A stretch of DNA of 64,000 nt from Neobacillus pocheonensis (GCA_023702235.1 JAMQCR010000001.1:992001-1056000), one strand, 5' to 3'; numbered from the stretch's first letter, positions 28,189 through 38,035 are shown. The notes: a model not told the origin generated them from the letters alone. Program-made: numbers and translations.

Positions 28189-29663
28189 ATGTCCTTGGCG
28201 GCTATTTATCTACGATTATCAAGAAATGAGGAGCAATTAAATATTGAAGAAATTTTAACAAATCATCGAAATGCATTAATTAAACTTGCGAATCAACATA
28301 ATTTAACGTTTGACATCTACCAGGAAATTTCGAGTGGTGTCAACACTAAACGACCACAATTGAATTTATTGTTAAGCAAATTAGATGTATATGATTTTCT
28401 TTTGGTGATGGATATAGACCGGATCTCTAGAGACAACGCCTATGCTGAACAAATTAAATCAGTGTTAATTGCACATGACATCAAAATATTAACACCACAG
28501 GGAGCTATTGATCTGAATCAAGAAAGTAATGAAATGTTATATTCTTTCCAGGCTATGATGGCAAATTTTGAATATAAACAAATCAAAAAACGTTTGGGAC
28601 GAGGTCGATTAGCAGCAGCAGAACAAGGAAGATGGACAATGAGTAATCAGGTACCATTGGGATATGAAAAGGACAAAAATCAAAGATTAGTCATTGTTGA
28701 GGATGAAGCAAAAATCGTTAGGTATATATTCCAAAAGACTTTAGAAAGAGTTAGTGCAAACGAAATAGCCAAACAATTAGATTTGCTTGGTTGGAGGAGC
28801 AGAAGTGGTAAGGTTCTAACGACTTCTCATATCTCATCAGCAAGAAGAAATGTTGTTTATTATGGAGTAGTTCAAGCTTGTAGAAGGGTAAACGGAAGAG
28901 TGGTTGATAAAGTATTTGTTGAAAATGCTCATGAACCAATAATTTCAAAACAGCAATGGTTGGAAGTTCAAAAAATACTGGATGAAAATTCTACAGGTAA
29001 TTTCTTTAATAAAAAGAAGGCTACAAGAAGGTTACAAAATTTGCTTTATTGTAATTGCTGTAGCAGAAAAAGATATATTCAGATGGACGGTGCCGGAACG
29101 GATTTTATTAAGTCGTGTTCTTATAAGATCAGTAATAATATATGTAAAGATAGAGGCACAAATATATGCCTGTAGAAAAGTATGTTTTACAAAAAGTAAA
29201 AGAGCGAAAGACAGATTTTGAAAAAGCTTTAGTAAAAATGAAGATTATGGACACTTCAGAAGAGGAAACAAAATTACTCACACAAAAGGAATCCCTTGAG
29301 AAACAGTTGGAAAAATTTGATAATAGGCAAAAAAATCTCAAAATCATGCGGATGGATGGGGAAATAACTAAAATAGACTTTCTTGAATTAAGTAAAGAAA
29401 ACGAAGAGAAAATAAATCAAGTTAAGCAGCAAATGGAATTAATAAAAATTCAATTAGAAAATCTCAACAATACAGATGAACAGCAACAAAGATTAGAACA
29501 AAGCATTGAAACGTTGTCAAGGTTAGAAATACTTGAACCACAAGAATGTAATACATTTCTTAAAACGTTCATAAAAAAGATTTGGTTCTCAACTAATGCA
29601 ATAACAAATTATAATACTAAAAAAGATACTCCCGAAGTTACTATTGAAATTGAATGGCTTTAA
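28189..29663 (+). pseudogene. Large serine recombinase, one frameshift
   Basis: A resolvase-type catalytic domain (AAIYLRLSRNEEQLN with the nucleophilic Ser after LR-L, then VMDIDRISRD), a recombinase domain (GYEKDKNQRLV... EIAKQLDLLGW) and a Cys-containing ribbon (LLYCNCCSRKR) are followed, after a frameshift near 29160, by a long coiled coil (EKQLEKFDNRQKNLKI) and a short C-terminal part. Corrected length is about 490 residues, normal for an integrase of this class. These enzymes insert prophages or integrative elements at att sites. The neighbouring truncated gene at 28051 may mark the site. Confidence 0.85.
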
Positions 29664-29683
29664 ATAACCAATAATGAATAAAC

Positions 29684-29733
29684 AATAATACTAATGAGCA
29701 TATTCCTATTTATGTCCCATTAGTATTATTTAA
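29684..29733 (+). terminator. Long inverted repeat after the recombinase
   Basis: AATAATACTAATG and CATTAGTATTATT are perfect inverted copies around a 21-base loop, 20 bases after the recombinase stop. It is AT-rich and could terminate transcription or be a binding site. Confidence 0.5.
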
Positions 29734-29858
29734 TGTAATTGTTAAAGTAACTCCAAAAATGTACGGATTAACTGTATTACTTGTCCATTTCGGATAGATT
29801 AACTTTTGCATCTAATAAATTGATTGATAGATTTCTAAATAGAAAGGATGTGTTTTTT

Positions 29859-30284
29859 ATGGGTATTCTACGTACTGGACCTTTTTTTATTCCTAATTTT
29901 GCCCAGTTACCACCTAATCCTTGTAACTCCGTGATCGTGACGCTCAGTAACCAGAAGAACCAGACGCTAAGGGCTACGGTACGAATCGACCAAGTCGTTT
30001 TTCCTCTGAATCCGATTTATCCTCTGCAACCTGTGACTGTGCTGTTACCTCCAACGAATTTTAATTTGCCTCCGAATACAGCAGCTGGAATCAATGTACC
30101 ACTGTTCATCGACACGGGAGGCACCAGTGCCGCGGCATCAAGCGACCCACGTGCTTTGATTGTCACGGTAAGCGGAGACGTTGAAAAATCAGGCGATAAA
30201 ATCCTAGTTAGTGTAACAGGCGGATTCTCATCTAATGGCAGTTCATTTAGATGTCTCAGAGCAGACTATGTTCTTCCGACATGA
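29859..30284 (+). CDS. Putative spore-surface or secreted beta-rich protein
   Basis: A 141-residue protein beginning MGILRTGPFFIPNF. ATG 29859 has AAAGGATG eight bases upstream. It is rich in Pro, Val, Thr and Asn (NSVIVTLSNQKNQTLRATV, TVLLPPTNFNLPPNTAAG), with one Cys near each end, giving a beta-sandwich impression. The TGPFF start and the SVIVTLSNQ... strand pattern resemble the C-terminal domain of the repeat protein at 52.2-54.7 kb (TTGPFFTSGAGTIRIKVLNN). I infer a coat or exosporium component; no named family recognised. Confidence 0.55.
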   Translation: MGILRTGPFFIPNFAQLPPNPCNSVIVTLSNQKNQTLRATVRIDQVVFPLNPIYPLQPVTVLLPPTNFNLPPNTAAGINVPLFIDTGGTSAAASSDPRALIVTVSGDVEKSGDKILVSVTGGFSSNGSSFRCLRADYVLPT

Positions 30285-30382
30285 AGACTTCGTGGAAGTT
30301 CATCACAACCACCATCATTTCCATCATCCTCTTCAAACATATCATGATGAAAACGGCGATTAGCGTTTGGATAAGAAGGATT

Positions 30383-30415
30383 GACCGTTTCTAGCGTATA
30401 GATCGGTCTTTTTTT
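30383..30415 (+). terminator. Probable terminator
   Basis: GACCG and CGGTC arms with a 16-base loop and seven T. It probably ends the transcript from the gene at 29859. Between the gene and this hairpin, and on to 30711, no other gene is supported. Confidence 0.6.
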
Positions 30416-30711
30416 GGACAAGGAAGCTACCCTATCACAAAATTGACCCCATATGTATATTGACATATGCCTAGTGAAAGACGAACATGGACGAGGTGTT
30501 TCGATACCTTGACGAGCTGCACCCCACTATTCTACAAATATCAGTCGGTCCAAATAGCCAAATCCGTTTTTAAATTTTTTTAGATCCGTAAATATCGTGG
30601 GTGTCATAAGAGGATGTAGTTTGTTGAACAAAACTTAATCTATTAGTCCAATCAATTTTTATCATTTTGCATTTTCTAATATATAGATAAGGTGCAAGGT
30701 GGTGGAAATTA

Positions 30712-30942
30712 TTGGAATTTAATACCGATCCTAGAGAAAAGCCATTACTCACTAACCGAGAACGAGAAGTATTCGAGTTATTGGTACAGGACAACACCAC
30801 AAAAGAAATAGCTGAGCAGCTTTTTATAATTGAAGGAACTGTACGAATTCACATTAGCAATGTTATGGAAAAGCTTGGCGTAAAGGGAAGAACACAGGCT
30901 ATTATTAAACTGGTAAGATTAGGAGAACTCAAAATTTGGTAA
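30712..30942 (+). CDS. LuxR/GerE-type HTH regulator
   Basis: A 76-residue protein consisting almost only of a LuxR-type DNA-binding domain: LLTNREREVFELLVQDNTTK, EIAEQLFIIEGTVRIHISNV, MEKLGVKGRTQAIIK. This architecture and length are those of GerE, the late mother-cell regulator of spore coat genes, or of short plasmid-borne relatives. TTG start with AAGGTGG eight bases upstream. Its location in an accessory region suggests an acquired regulator; it could affect the nearby coat-like genes (inference). Confidence 0.8.
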   Translation: MEFNTDPREKPLLTNREREVFELLVQDNTTKEIAEQLFIIEGTVRIHISNVMEKLGVKGRTQAIIKLVRLGELKIW

Positions 30943-31520
30943 AAAAAACAATTTTGAGATTTATTTTTCCCCTTGTGTTAAAGTCAGGGGCATTTTTACT
31001 ATTTAAGTCTGATAAGTTAATAAAGTCTGTTATTAAACTAACTGTGTGTTTATATACAGTATGATTTTTGACCGTATTCATCGTAAATAACGAAACAAAA
31101 ATAGCGTATTTTCTAACTTTGTTTACTTATTATCTTCAGTATGTATTTATAGTTTTCAACGTTAACAAACATAGGACTTTATTTGGAGGGGTGGGTATGA
31201 TAGGCTGCCTGATGAAACAACTGCTTCAGCCTTTCAAGACAAATCGTACTCACGGAGGCTCCAAGTCAAGTCCTTAAACGCTTATCTATAGATACATATA
31301 AACAAAGATAAAAGGTGCCTAGTGATGGACGAACATGTACGTCCAATCTCGAAATCCTACCTTATGCCCCCTACTTGGTAAGAAGCTGATGATCTGAAAA
31401 GGTAAATCCATTTTCAAAAATTTTTTCTGATTCGGAAATCTCGCCCTCCTTAATCTACAAGGAATTTATGCCTCGGATATAGAAATACTAATGCAATAAC
31501 GTAAGAACGAGGTGAAAACG
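30943..31520. other. Non-coding stretch in accessory region
   Basis: No supported gene. It holds one copy of an imperfect repeat (CGTCCAATCTCGAAATCCTA, about 31340-31360) that recurs near 30490, 36300 and 36600. A GAGGTG site for the next gene ends it. Confidence 0.4.
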
Positions 31521-32147
31521 ATGGAACAGAATGAACGAGCGTATTGGACAAAGGATGTTGCAGATCGATTGCAAATTGGTCATAGCACGCTGAGAAAATA
31601 TTGTCTGTGCTTAGAAGAGCATGGTTACCATTTCACGAAAGGGCAAAGAGGCAGTAGAGCCTTTCTAGAGAGCGACATAGAGGTCTTAGCGAAGATGAGA
31701 GATGTATTAAACGAGACAGGAACAACGCTTGAGAAAGCTGTTACTGTGGCTCTGGAAGAACGTGAGAACGAGCCGTTGCATGTCGCTATGCCACCTGAGC
31801 AACCTTCTAACGAACAAGAGAACTGGCGGTTGCATATCGCTACATCGTTCCAGATGGCACAGCAATTATTAGAGCAGCAAAAAGAGGAATTATTGAAAAT
31901 TGTAAGTGAAAAGATCCATGAAGAGTTGCGTGAAACATGGAGACAGCAAGAACTTCGTGCTATAGAACGTGAGGAAGAACGAGAGCGTAGAACTATTGAA
32001 CGTGAGAAAGAACTGGTAATCAAACGTGATGAGCAACTAATGGAATTGATCCGGGCCAAACAGGAACTAAAGCAAGCACAATTAGAAGAAGCAACGACCA
32101 AAGTGGAACCTAAAAAGGGATTCTTTCGTTTCTTCTCAAGAAGATAA
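31521..32147 (+). CDS. MerR-like DUF3967 protein, plasmid type
   Basis: A 208-residue protein with an N-terminal MerR-like HTH (YWTKDVADRLQIGHSTLRKY), a region resembling MerR second helices (FTKGQRGSRAFLESDIEVL), and a long, highly charged coiled coil (residues about 105-195, Glu/Arg-rich) ending in a basic-aromatic tail (KKGFFRFFSRR). DUF3967 proteins are typical of Bacillus plasmids and lie near replication genes. ATG 31521 is chosen over an upstream GTG because GAGGTG is six bases before it. Together with the gene at 33570 it suggests plasmid origin for this region. Confidence 0.75.
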   Translation: MEQNERAYWTKDVADRLQIGHSTLRKYCLCLEEHGYHFTKGQRGSRAFLESDIEVLAKMRDVLNETGTTLEKAVTVALEERENEPLHVAMPPEQPSNEQENWRLHIATSFQMAQQLLEQQKEELLKIVSEKIHEELRETWRQQELRAIEREEERERRTIEREKELVIKRDEQLMELIRAKQELKQAQLEEATTKVEPKKGFFRFFSRR

Positions 32148-32395
32148 CGCCAGATTCGTTAATAACCACCGTTACTCATAGCTTTTCACCACATAATAGC
32201 TTAATAGATACTAATTCGCTATTAGACTAACAAGAGGATCTATTCCAGTTTGCGTTTTTGGACAGAATCTTTTATGAAGTGGTTAAAATCCATTCTAAAA
32301 TCTAAGTGGAATAGTTGAACGGAATATAGATTGTGGTCCGTCAAATAGTTTTCGGCTCCATTCAGCTAAGCCTCTTTCGGCTTTATCGTGTTTAA

Positions 32396-33155
32396 TCAAC
32401 GGCCGATAGTTATAGAATTTAAAGGGAACTTATCGTCCTTGTTCTGTACAGCTGGAACAGTAATATATGGTGTAAAAACGCCATGTCCTGTCCTATAATT
32501 AACAGTCAAATGGTTTTGATGTTGGAATGCTATTCGATATTCCTCTTCTTGTTGAAATCCGTTATGTTTAAAGAACAATGCATAAAACACCCATCTTTTA
32601 ATAATAGTATCAATCATCGCCTGCAACATTTCTTCTGCTTCTTGATGATTTGTTAACCAATAGTTGTAGGTATAAAGTAATTCGTTTTCTAAAATCTTAA
32701 TTTGAACTTTTTCATCATAGATTACGGAACCATGGTTATAATCGTAACCTTTAAAGTTAACGTTTTCTAATATTTTATTAAAATTTATTCCCATGCAATA
32801 ACCATCGTTTTTTCCATAGTAGTTCCACATTGCTAATGAATCTTCATTACTAGATAAAGAAAGAATGTAAAAACGTGGTTGAAAAGCAGTAGGAAAATAG
32901 GTTTTAAAATTTTCATACAAAACGATTTGACCATTCTTCTGGAAGATTCAGATGATAAATAATTTTTGTCACCAAGTCTACAAAGTAAATAACTTCGCCA
33001 GGATCATTAAGGAAATTACTTCTTGTTACCCAAAATTCCTTCTCCTCAATAATACTTTTTAAATTAGAAATTGAAGTATAGTGATATAGTGGTTTTCCAG
33101 TGTTTTTTTCGATTTTAAGATAACCTAAATTATCTTCTAAATTTTGATCTATCAT
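32396..33155 (-). pseudogene. DUF2971 protein, one frameshift
   Basis: The first frame has the DUF2971 start (PLYHYTSISNLKSIIEEKEF, SNFLNDPGEV) and the second the rest (YILSLSSNEDSLAMWNYYG, GYCMGINFN, EEEYRIAF). The frames meet at a T-run near 32922-32925; removing one T joins them into about 252 residues. DUF2971 proteins resemble ADP-ribosyltransferase-like or abortive-infection-linked proteins, with unknown activity. It is a lone gene in the accessory region, plausible as a defence gene. Confidence 0.7.
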
Positions 33156-33225
33156 CTGTACCTACCCCCAAATTAATTCATATTGAAAATTATACCATTT
33201 AATTGTAGTCAATAGATATTTTACA

Positions 33226-33253
33226 GGCGTAGCCATTTGGTTACGTCTTTTTT
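33226..33253 (+). terminator. Probable terminator
   Basis: GGCGTAGCC-attt-GGTTACGTC (one mismatch) followed by TTTTTT. It would overlap the start of a weak open frame at 33237..33452, one reason not to call that frame. Confidence 0.6.
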
Positions 33254-33569
33254 GCATTTTAAAAAATCGGAACTACAGTCCTTTCTATGGCACAAGTACA
33301 AGTCATCCGCTCAGAAGCTGCTAGACATGGAGATTTCCCTTCTTAGAAATATCGTAGGGAAGACACCCGTAGCAACGCAGCCAACCGAAGAAGAAATAGA
33401 TGATGCCCTAATGGATTACGTCCTTCAGGCTTTCACTGAGCGATTCAACTAACACATATCAACACATTAGCAAATGCCACTAGCGGTAAATCGTTGGTGG
33501 CTTCTTTATTTCCTCGCAATGCCGAAATACCTCGCAATACCCACTACATTTAACAGGAGTGAATTTACA

Positions 33570-34226
33570 ATGAAAAACACTAACCTTGACCAATTTATTG
33601 ATGGAGAAACAGGAGAACTATTTGACAAGAACGATTATTACCTACGTTCGAGAAAGCAAGACGAAGCATATAAATTTATCCAATACGACCAACAAGACAA
33701 CCGCCATTTCTCATTTGCAGACATTGAAAACATCAGAGAAGTTATTTCAAATCTATCAACAGTTCATTGCGGTTACTTACTCATTCTACAGTGTTACATG
33801 GAGTTCGGTACAGGGAAGCTGAATCTCACAAGGAAGGAAATGCCGAAAGCCGTGGGAACATCAGAATCTACTTTCAAGCGGTTCTTTAGTAAAGTTCGTA
33901 GTAACGGTATTGTTACTGTAGAAAACGGAGAATTTTACATTAATCCACGCTTCCACTTCCGTCAACAGGCGAACTCAGACCGTGTTATTAAACTGTTCAC
34001 CACTCCGTTAAAGCAACTCAAGGACGAATTAAAGCCGTCCGAATTAGGCTTCCTTTATAAGTTACTTCTTTACGTTCACTACGATACCAATATGATCTGT
34101 GCAAGTCCTTTAGTAGAACCCGAACAAATACAGTTCTTAAATAAGTCTATGATAGCGGAATGGGTCGATATGGAGGAAAAGAAAGCGTCTAAGATGAATG
34201 GTATAGACCACGGTGATCGAGAATAA
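33570..34226 (+). CDS. Plasmid replication-like winged-helix protein
   Basis: A 218-residue protein beginning MKNTNLDQFIDGETGELFDK, with CAGGAGTG upstream. The middle holds a winged-helix-like region (KLNLTRKEMPKAVGTSESTF, KRFFSKVRSNGIVTVENGEF, YINPRFHFR), as in plasmid replication or control proteins of Bacillus that often follow DUF3967 genes. The C-terminus (KKASKMNGIDHGDRE) looks clipped compared with what I would expect. Family assignment is from pattern memory only. Confidence 0.5.
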   Translation: MKNTNLDQFIDGETGELFDKNDYYLRSRKQDEAYKFIQYDQQDNRHFSFADIENIREVISNLSTVHCGYLLILQCYMEFGTGKLNLTRKEMPKAVGTSESTFKRFFSKVRSNGIVTVENGEFYINPRFHFRQQANSDRVIKLFTTPLKQLKDELKPSELGFLYKLLLYVHYDTNMICASPLVEPEQIQFLNKSMIAEWVDMEEKKASKMNGIDHGDRE

Positions 34227-34449
34227 TTCCAAAAAATGTATGACATACGCATGATTATGTATGGATATTCATTGATAAGTGCAAATAAGACGACCATCCT
34301 CGTCCGATAGCCGTCCCTCATTTCTATTGTTAGCGTAGTCCTTCATGTTGAAGTTGCCACATAGCTTTATATTTGGTTTAAGACGTTTTTTCTTTTGCAT
34401 CCTGGTTTGGGTTTTCTGATTTTTCATTCTTAGCCTTTTCAATCTTTAG

Positions 34450-34863
34450 TCAATTGCTGATATTGCGGAGATGAAACATGGAAATTTGTACAATTTCTTC
34501 TTTATTGATTAATGAAACCATATCATTATTTACATCGCATAGTATTCCTTCTATTTTTTCTGGACCACCACGGTTAATTTTGACCCATTGGAATTTTAGG
34601 ATTTCTAACAGACTTAGAATATTATCAGCTTTTTTGTACTCGAAGCCTTCAGGAATCACAATATTAAATTCAAACGGTTCTTTCGTATTCTCTATCACAC
34701 TTTTTATGTGATGAGTATTATAGTAAACAACCCCATCTTCTTCAGTTAGTAGGACAAGATAATCATTATAAACATCTAGTAACTTTCCAACCCTAGATTC
34801 TGGACCACCCCGATCAATCTTGATTACTTTACCTAAAAAAGACTTCATCATGTCTATAAACAT
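34450..34863 (-). CDS. CotB-like spore coat protein, copy 1, premature stop
   Basis: A 137-residue protein with two CotB-type repeats: GKVIKIDRGGPESRVGKLL with VVYYNTHHIKSV, and WVKINRGGPEKIEGILCDV. CotB is an outer coat protein with these RGGPE-x-x-x-G units. The gene is a close paralog of the one at 51496, sharing even the leader GGGGGAAAATTCATT before the start. Where the paralog reads ...SYGLIIEKAKDEN, this copy has TGA at 34450-34452 and then LKIEKAKNEKSENPNQD in the same frame to a TAA at 34378, so a single nonsense change (GGA to TGA) cut off about 23 residues. The RGGPE core is intact. Confidence 0.8.
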   Translation of the reverse strand: MFIDMMKSFLGKVIKIDRGGPESRVGKLLDVYNDYLVLLTEEDGVVYYNTHHIKSVIENTKEPFEFNIVIPEGFEYKKADNILSLLEILKFQWVKINRGGPEKIEGILCDVNNDMVSLINKEEIVQISMFHLRNISN

Positions 34864-34989
34864 CAATGAATTTTCCCCCTTTTAATTAACAAGCATTTAC
34901 TCTGTATTTATATGAATCATGTGGGGGGGTTGTACTAATAAAAAAGCCTTTTTTATGGTTCGATGTTTGTAGGTCGCTATTCATTCGTA

Positions 34990-35727
34990 CTACAATATCG
35001 GTGTATGCGTTCCTTGTGTAGATACGTCACCATGCTTATAAGTACCGCAGTAAAAGTCTTGGCGTTCTAACATATTCTTGACATGTACCTTAGACCATTT
35101 GCCGCCACGCTTAGTTTGAAATCCGCTTTCGTTCATCCAATCTGCAATCTTCTGTAGCGACAATCCTTCAGTGCGTTTACTAAAGACTGAACGGACGATG
35201 TTTGCTTGCTCTTCATTTACAACAAGTTCACCTGTAACCAAATCGTAGCCATATGGTGCAGAACCGCCTGCAAACTTACCTAATTTGGCTTTTTCGACCC
35301 TACCATTTAACATGCGTTCTTTGATGACCTCACGTTCAAACTCTGCGAACCCACCGATCATTTGGAACATTAGCTTACCCATCGGAGTTTGCGTATTGAA
35401 CTGTTCCTTGACACTAATAATAGAAGACTTACATTTTTCGAAAACATCATCGTGTAGTACCAATATATCCTTTAGATTACGGCTTATGCGGTCTAGTTTG
35501 TAAACAATGACCCCTGAATAATCACAACGGCTCATACTGTCGATAACTTCTTGAATACCTGTGCGGTCTAATGTAGAACCTGAACATCCTTCGTCAGCAA
35601 TAATTCGCTCTAGTTCGTATCCCATAGCGTTGCAATAAAGTTCAATTGCCGACCTTTGAGCGTCTAAGCCGAACCCATCGACTTGTTCATCTGTACTAAC
35701 ACGAATGTAGCCCAAGTATTTTTTCAT
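34990..35727 (-). CDS. Serine recombinase (resolvase/integrase type)
   Basis: A 245-residue serine recombinase: catalytic domain with YIRVSTDEQVDGFGLDAQ, VYKLDRISRN and EREVIKERM, followed by a recombinase domain (YGYDLVTGELVVNEEQANIV, KIADWMNESGFQTKRGG). It lacks the zinc ribbon and coiled coil of large integrases, so it resembles plasmid- and phage-borne recombinases of medium length. Repeated half-sites lie just upstream of its start. It is probably a mobility or multimer-resolution enzyme of the inserted element. Confidence 0.88.
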   Translation of the reverse strand: MKKYLGYIRVSTDEQVDGFGLDAQRSAIELYCNAMGYELERIIADEGCSGSTLDRTGIQEVIDSMSRCDYSGVIVYKLDRISRNLKDILVLHDDVFEKCKSSIISVKEQFNTQTPMGKLMFQMIGGFAEFEREVIKERMLNGRVEKAKLGKFAGGSAPYGYDLVTGELVVNEEQANIVRSVFSKRTEGLSLQKIADWMNESGFQTKRGGKWSKVHVKNMLERQDFYCGTYKHGDVSTQGTHTPIL

Positions 35728-35740
35728 CGTTGTTCACTCC

Positions 35741-35805
35741 GTTAAGATATTAATTGATTGAATACATCTTAACAATACAGTTAATGTGTTGTGAAGTATC
35801 TTAAC
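35741..35805. promoter_or_regulatory. Repeated half-sites upstream of serine recombinase
   Basis: GTTAAGATAT at 35741-35750 faces ATACATCTTAAC at 35762-35773, and a further AAGTATCTTAAC lies at 35794-35805. Three copies of a GTTAAGAT(A) half-site, one inverted pair plus one more, resemble a resolvase-binding res site or an autoregulatory operator. Sequence only. Confidence 0.5.
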
Positions 35806-35920
35806 TAAAAAGTTTTTCTTGACAAATTACGTTTGGAATGAAGTCGACTGAAATTAATTTTTTACAATTGAAAGGGTTTACATTTGTTCTGTCGAATAAT
35901 TCATTGAGGGAGGTGAGAGG

Positions 35921-36172
35921 ATGTTGTACACTTATACGCCTAAGACTGTTGGCGGAAGAATACTTTATAATGGGAAAGCACATTATACTGGCAGTCAGCA
36001 GTTGTATTTTGAAAAAAGCAATGTTGCCATACGTGAAAGAGACGATGGAAAGTTTGTCATAGAAGTCCAAGAGGGTTTTAGAACTACGAAAATCATAAGT
36101 AACGTTGAACTGGAATTTCAAAAACATCCAACAGAGAACTACTACTTTCCTGTTTTAGAACGAGCCTATTAA
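35921..36172 (+). CDS. Hypothetical 83-residue protein
   Basis: A protein starting MLYTYTPKTVGGRILYNGKA, with a very strong GAGGTGAGAGG site before the ATG. It is basic and beta-rich in appearance (HYTGSQQLYFEKSNVAIRER) with no membrane or signal segments. No family recognised. A terminator follows directly, which supports a real monocistronic gene. It lies beside the serine recombinase, on the opposite strand. Confidence 0.55.
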   Translation: MLYTYTPKTVGGRILYNGKAHYTGSQQLYFEKSNVAIRERDDGKFVIEVQEGFRTTKIISNVELEFQKHPTENYYFPVLERAY

Positions 36173-36186
36173 CATTTTGAATTGTT

Positions 36187-36214
36187 AACGACTCAAAATT
36201 GGGTCGTCTTTTTC
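36187..36214 (+). terminator. Rho-independent terminator
   Basis: ACGAC and GTCGT arms with partial extension, followed by CTTTTT; it closes the 83-residue gene. Confidence 0.65.
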
Positions 36215-36686
36215 TGTAGTAAACAACATCCCCTATGTCACCCGTCACCAAACTTTAGGGGGGCGTCATATCGGATAAGCCTTGCATAACGTACACATTC
36301 ACGCAAAATCTCGAACCCTTGACGGCAACAGGCGGTCTGCATACGGTTCACCAAAGCACAATTATGGTAAGAAATAAGAACCACATAGTCATTTCACGTC
36401 CTTCACTTTATTTTCCTACAGACCCGAATAATTCATACCGCCCTATGTCCAGCAAAACGAATCGAGACGAGCAAGAGAAAAAAAAGCAATGACGCCCCTT
36501 AACGTCAATGCCCAAAAATTACAAACCCTTTAAGTGCTACGGAGGGGATCTCCGCATCTATATTGTTGGCAATCGTCAGAAATTAATTCACTTACATGGA
36601 TGTCAAATCTCGAATCCTAAAGGTCAACACAACGTACTGAAACGAATCGAGATGGATAATCCTACGGTACTTCTTAGTTAACTTCG
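36215..36686. other. Non-coding, repeat-bearing stretch
   Basis: No gene supported. It contains two copies of an imperfect motif: GCAAAATCTCGAACCCTTGA near 36304 and GTCAAATCTCGAATCCTAAA near 36602. Related copies lie at about 30490 and 31340. This could be part of a plasmid origin or recombination region. Confidence 0.4.
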
Positions 36687-36860
36687 TCACAGAGCGTCCT
36701 CCGATTTGCCGATCATATTCGCAATTTCATTTGGCGTGTAAATAAACTCATCCTAGATCATTTCAAATACTCTCGGAATTTGCATCGATGAAAGATTCAA
36801 TTTTTCCTTAAATTCTTCCCATGTTTCATACCGCAATAAGTCGTCTCGAAAATTAGCCAT
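36687..36860 (-). pseudogene. Small HTH-like protein with in-frame stop
   Basis: An ATG at 36860 opens MANFRDDLLRYETWEEFKEK, which runs to a TAG at codon 36 (36753-36755) and then continues in frame as DEFIYTPNEIANMIGKSEDA before TGA. The second part looks like a helix-turn-helix. One nonsense change would explain it. No family named. Confidence 0.4.
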
Positions 36861-37222
36861 CTTTGTCGACCGCAGGTTTATCCCTTTGGTATTTATCCAA
36901 AGAAATGGACAATTGAGAACTAATAATAAATAACAAACAGGATGGACAAAAATTATCCATCCTGTTTTATTTTAAAGGAGAAGAGGGAATAGGTGTTTTT
37001 TTACCAAAATAACACAAAATCTATAGGACTTTTATTGGGAAATCGAAAAATTCAGGTAATCGTCCCAGGATGGAAGAACGGATTTTCAAACAATCGACCA
37101 AAGAGTTTATAAGAAAATACAAATTATTGTGAATATTAAAGCAACTGATATACCTTTTGTGTAAAATTTGGAGATAATAATTATTAGAAATTGAGTGAGA
37201 ATTTCGGAGGCAAAACGTACAT
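36861..37222. other. Intergenic stretch with a terminator at 36936-36973
   Basis: AAACAGGATGG and CCATCCTGTTT form a hairpin followed by TATTTT. No gene is seen in the rest. A CGGAGG-type site for the next gene ends it. Confidence 0.5.
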
Positions 37223-37823
37223 ATGGATATATTTGAATCTTTTTGCCAAATCTACCATGAAGAAACTGAAAAAAGTGTTGATGAAATAACTAGAGAAATG
37301 AAGTTAAAATTCTGCAACGAATTTGGAATTAATTTAGGAGCCTCTGATAGAAATATTTCAATCCTTATAGCCACAAATTTTTCTATCGCCTTAAAAGAGG
37401 AATTCATTAGAAGAAAAAAAGAATCCAAACAAATATAGGAGCCAAGAGGATTTTTTAAGGGAAATCGCGGCAAGGTTTAAAAAATCTGTTGATACGATAA
37501 ACAATGCAAAAAATACAAAACAACCAAAAACATCATTAACCGCGGAAAACATAATAATTTTAGAACAAGAATTTGGAATACATAGAGACAAGATTTTAGG
37601 TGATTATTATATGGAGCCTAAATTTGTATATGAATATAGTGGATTAAAGAGACTTGCTACAACAATCAAGAAGTATCCAGAAATTAGACCGGCAACCAAT
37701 CGGTCCCTAAATACCTTATGCGATATAATCAGGAGAAATCCGGAAAAGAATGAACAAGTCGTTAAGTTGGTAGAAGAATTTATAAAAAATGACCTAGAAA
37801 AAAGTGCAGATTCTGCACTGTGA
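37223..37823 (+). pseudogene. Hypothetical helical protein, one frameshift
   Basis: The first frame (MDIFESFCQIYHEETEKSVD... EEFIRRKK) breaks at an A7 run at 37414-37420. Removing one A lets it continue NPNKYRSQEDFLREIAARFK, SLTAENIIILEQEFGIHRDK and on to a stop at 37823, about 200 residues. The protein is helix-rich and charged; a middle part hints at an HTH-like or phage-regulator fold. No family recognised. Terminator follows. Confidence 0.45.
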
Positions 37824-37865
37824 AAATTTACCTTGGGAAATTAAGGGGTGGTTTGTATGACTGAA

Positions 37866-37897
37866 AAAAGCCAGTTTGTTACACTGGCTTTTTTTTG
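37866..37897 (+). terminator. Rho-independent terminator
   Basis: AAGCCAGT-ttgtta/c-ACTGGCTT followed by a run of eight T. Confidence 0.85.
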
Positions 37898-38035
37898 TTG
37901 AACTTTTATGAGATGAGTAGTTAAAAAAAATTCACTGTTGTCCCTTTATACTTAGTGTTGCGGGCTAGCTAGTCGCAAAAAACACTATCGCCCTTAACAT
38001 TGATGAAATCCTTTTGGAAACTGAAGTATTTAATT

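Noticed and set aside
33237..33452. 71-codon open frame upstream of the replication-like gene
   Set aside because: Its only early start lies inside a terminator hairpin and no ribosome-binding site is seen; a shorter product from an internal ATG remains possible.
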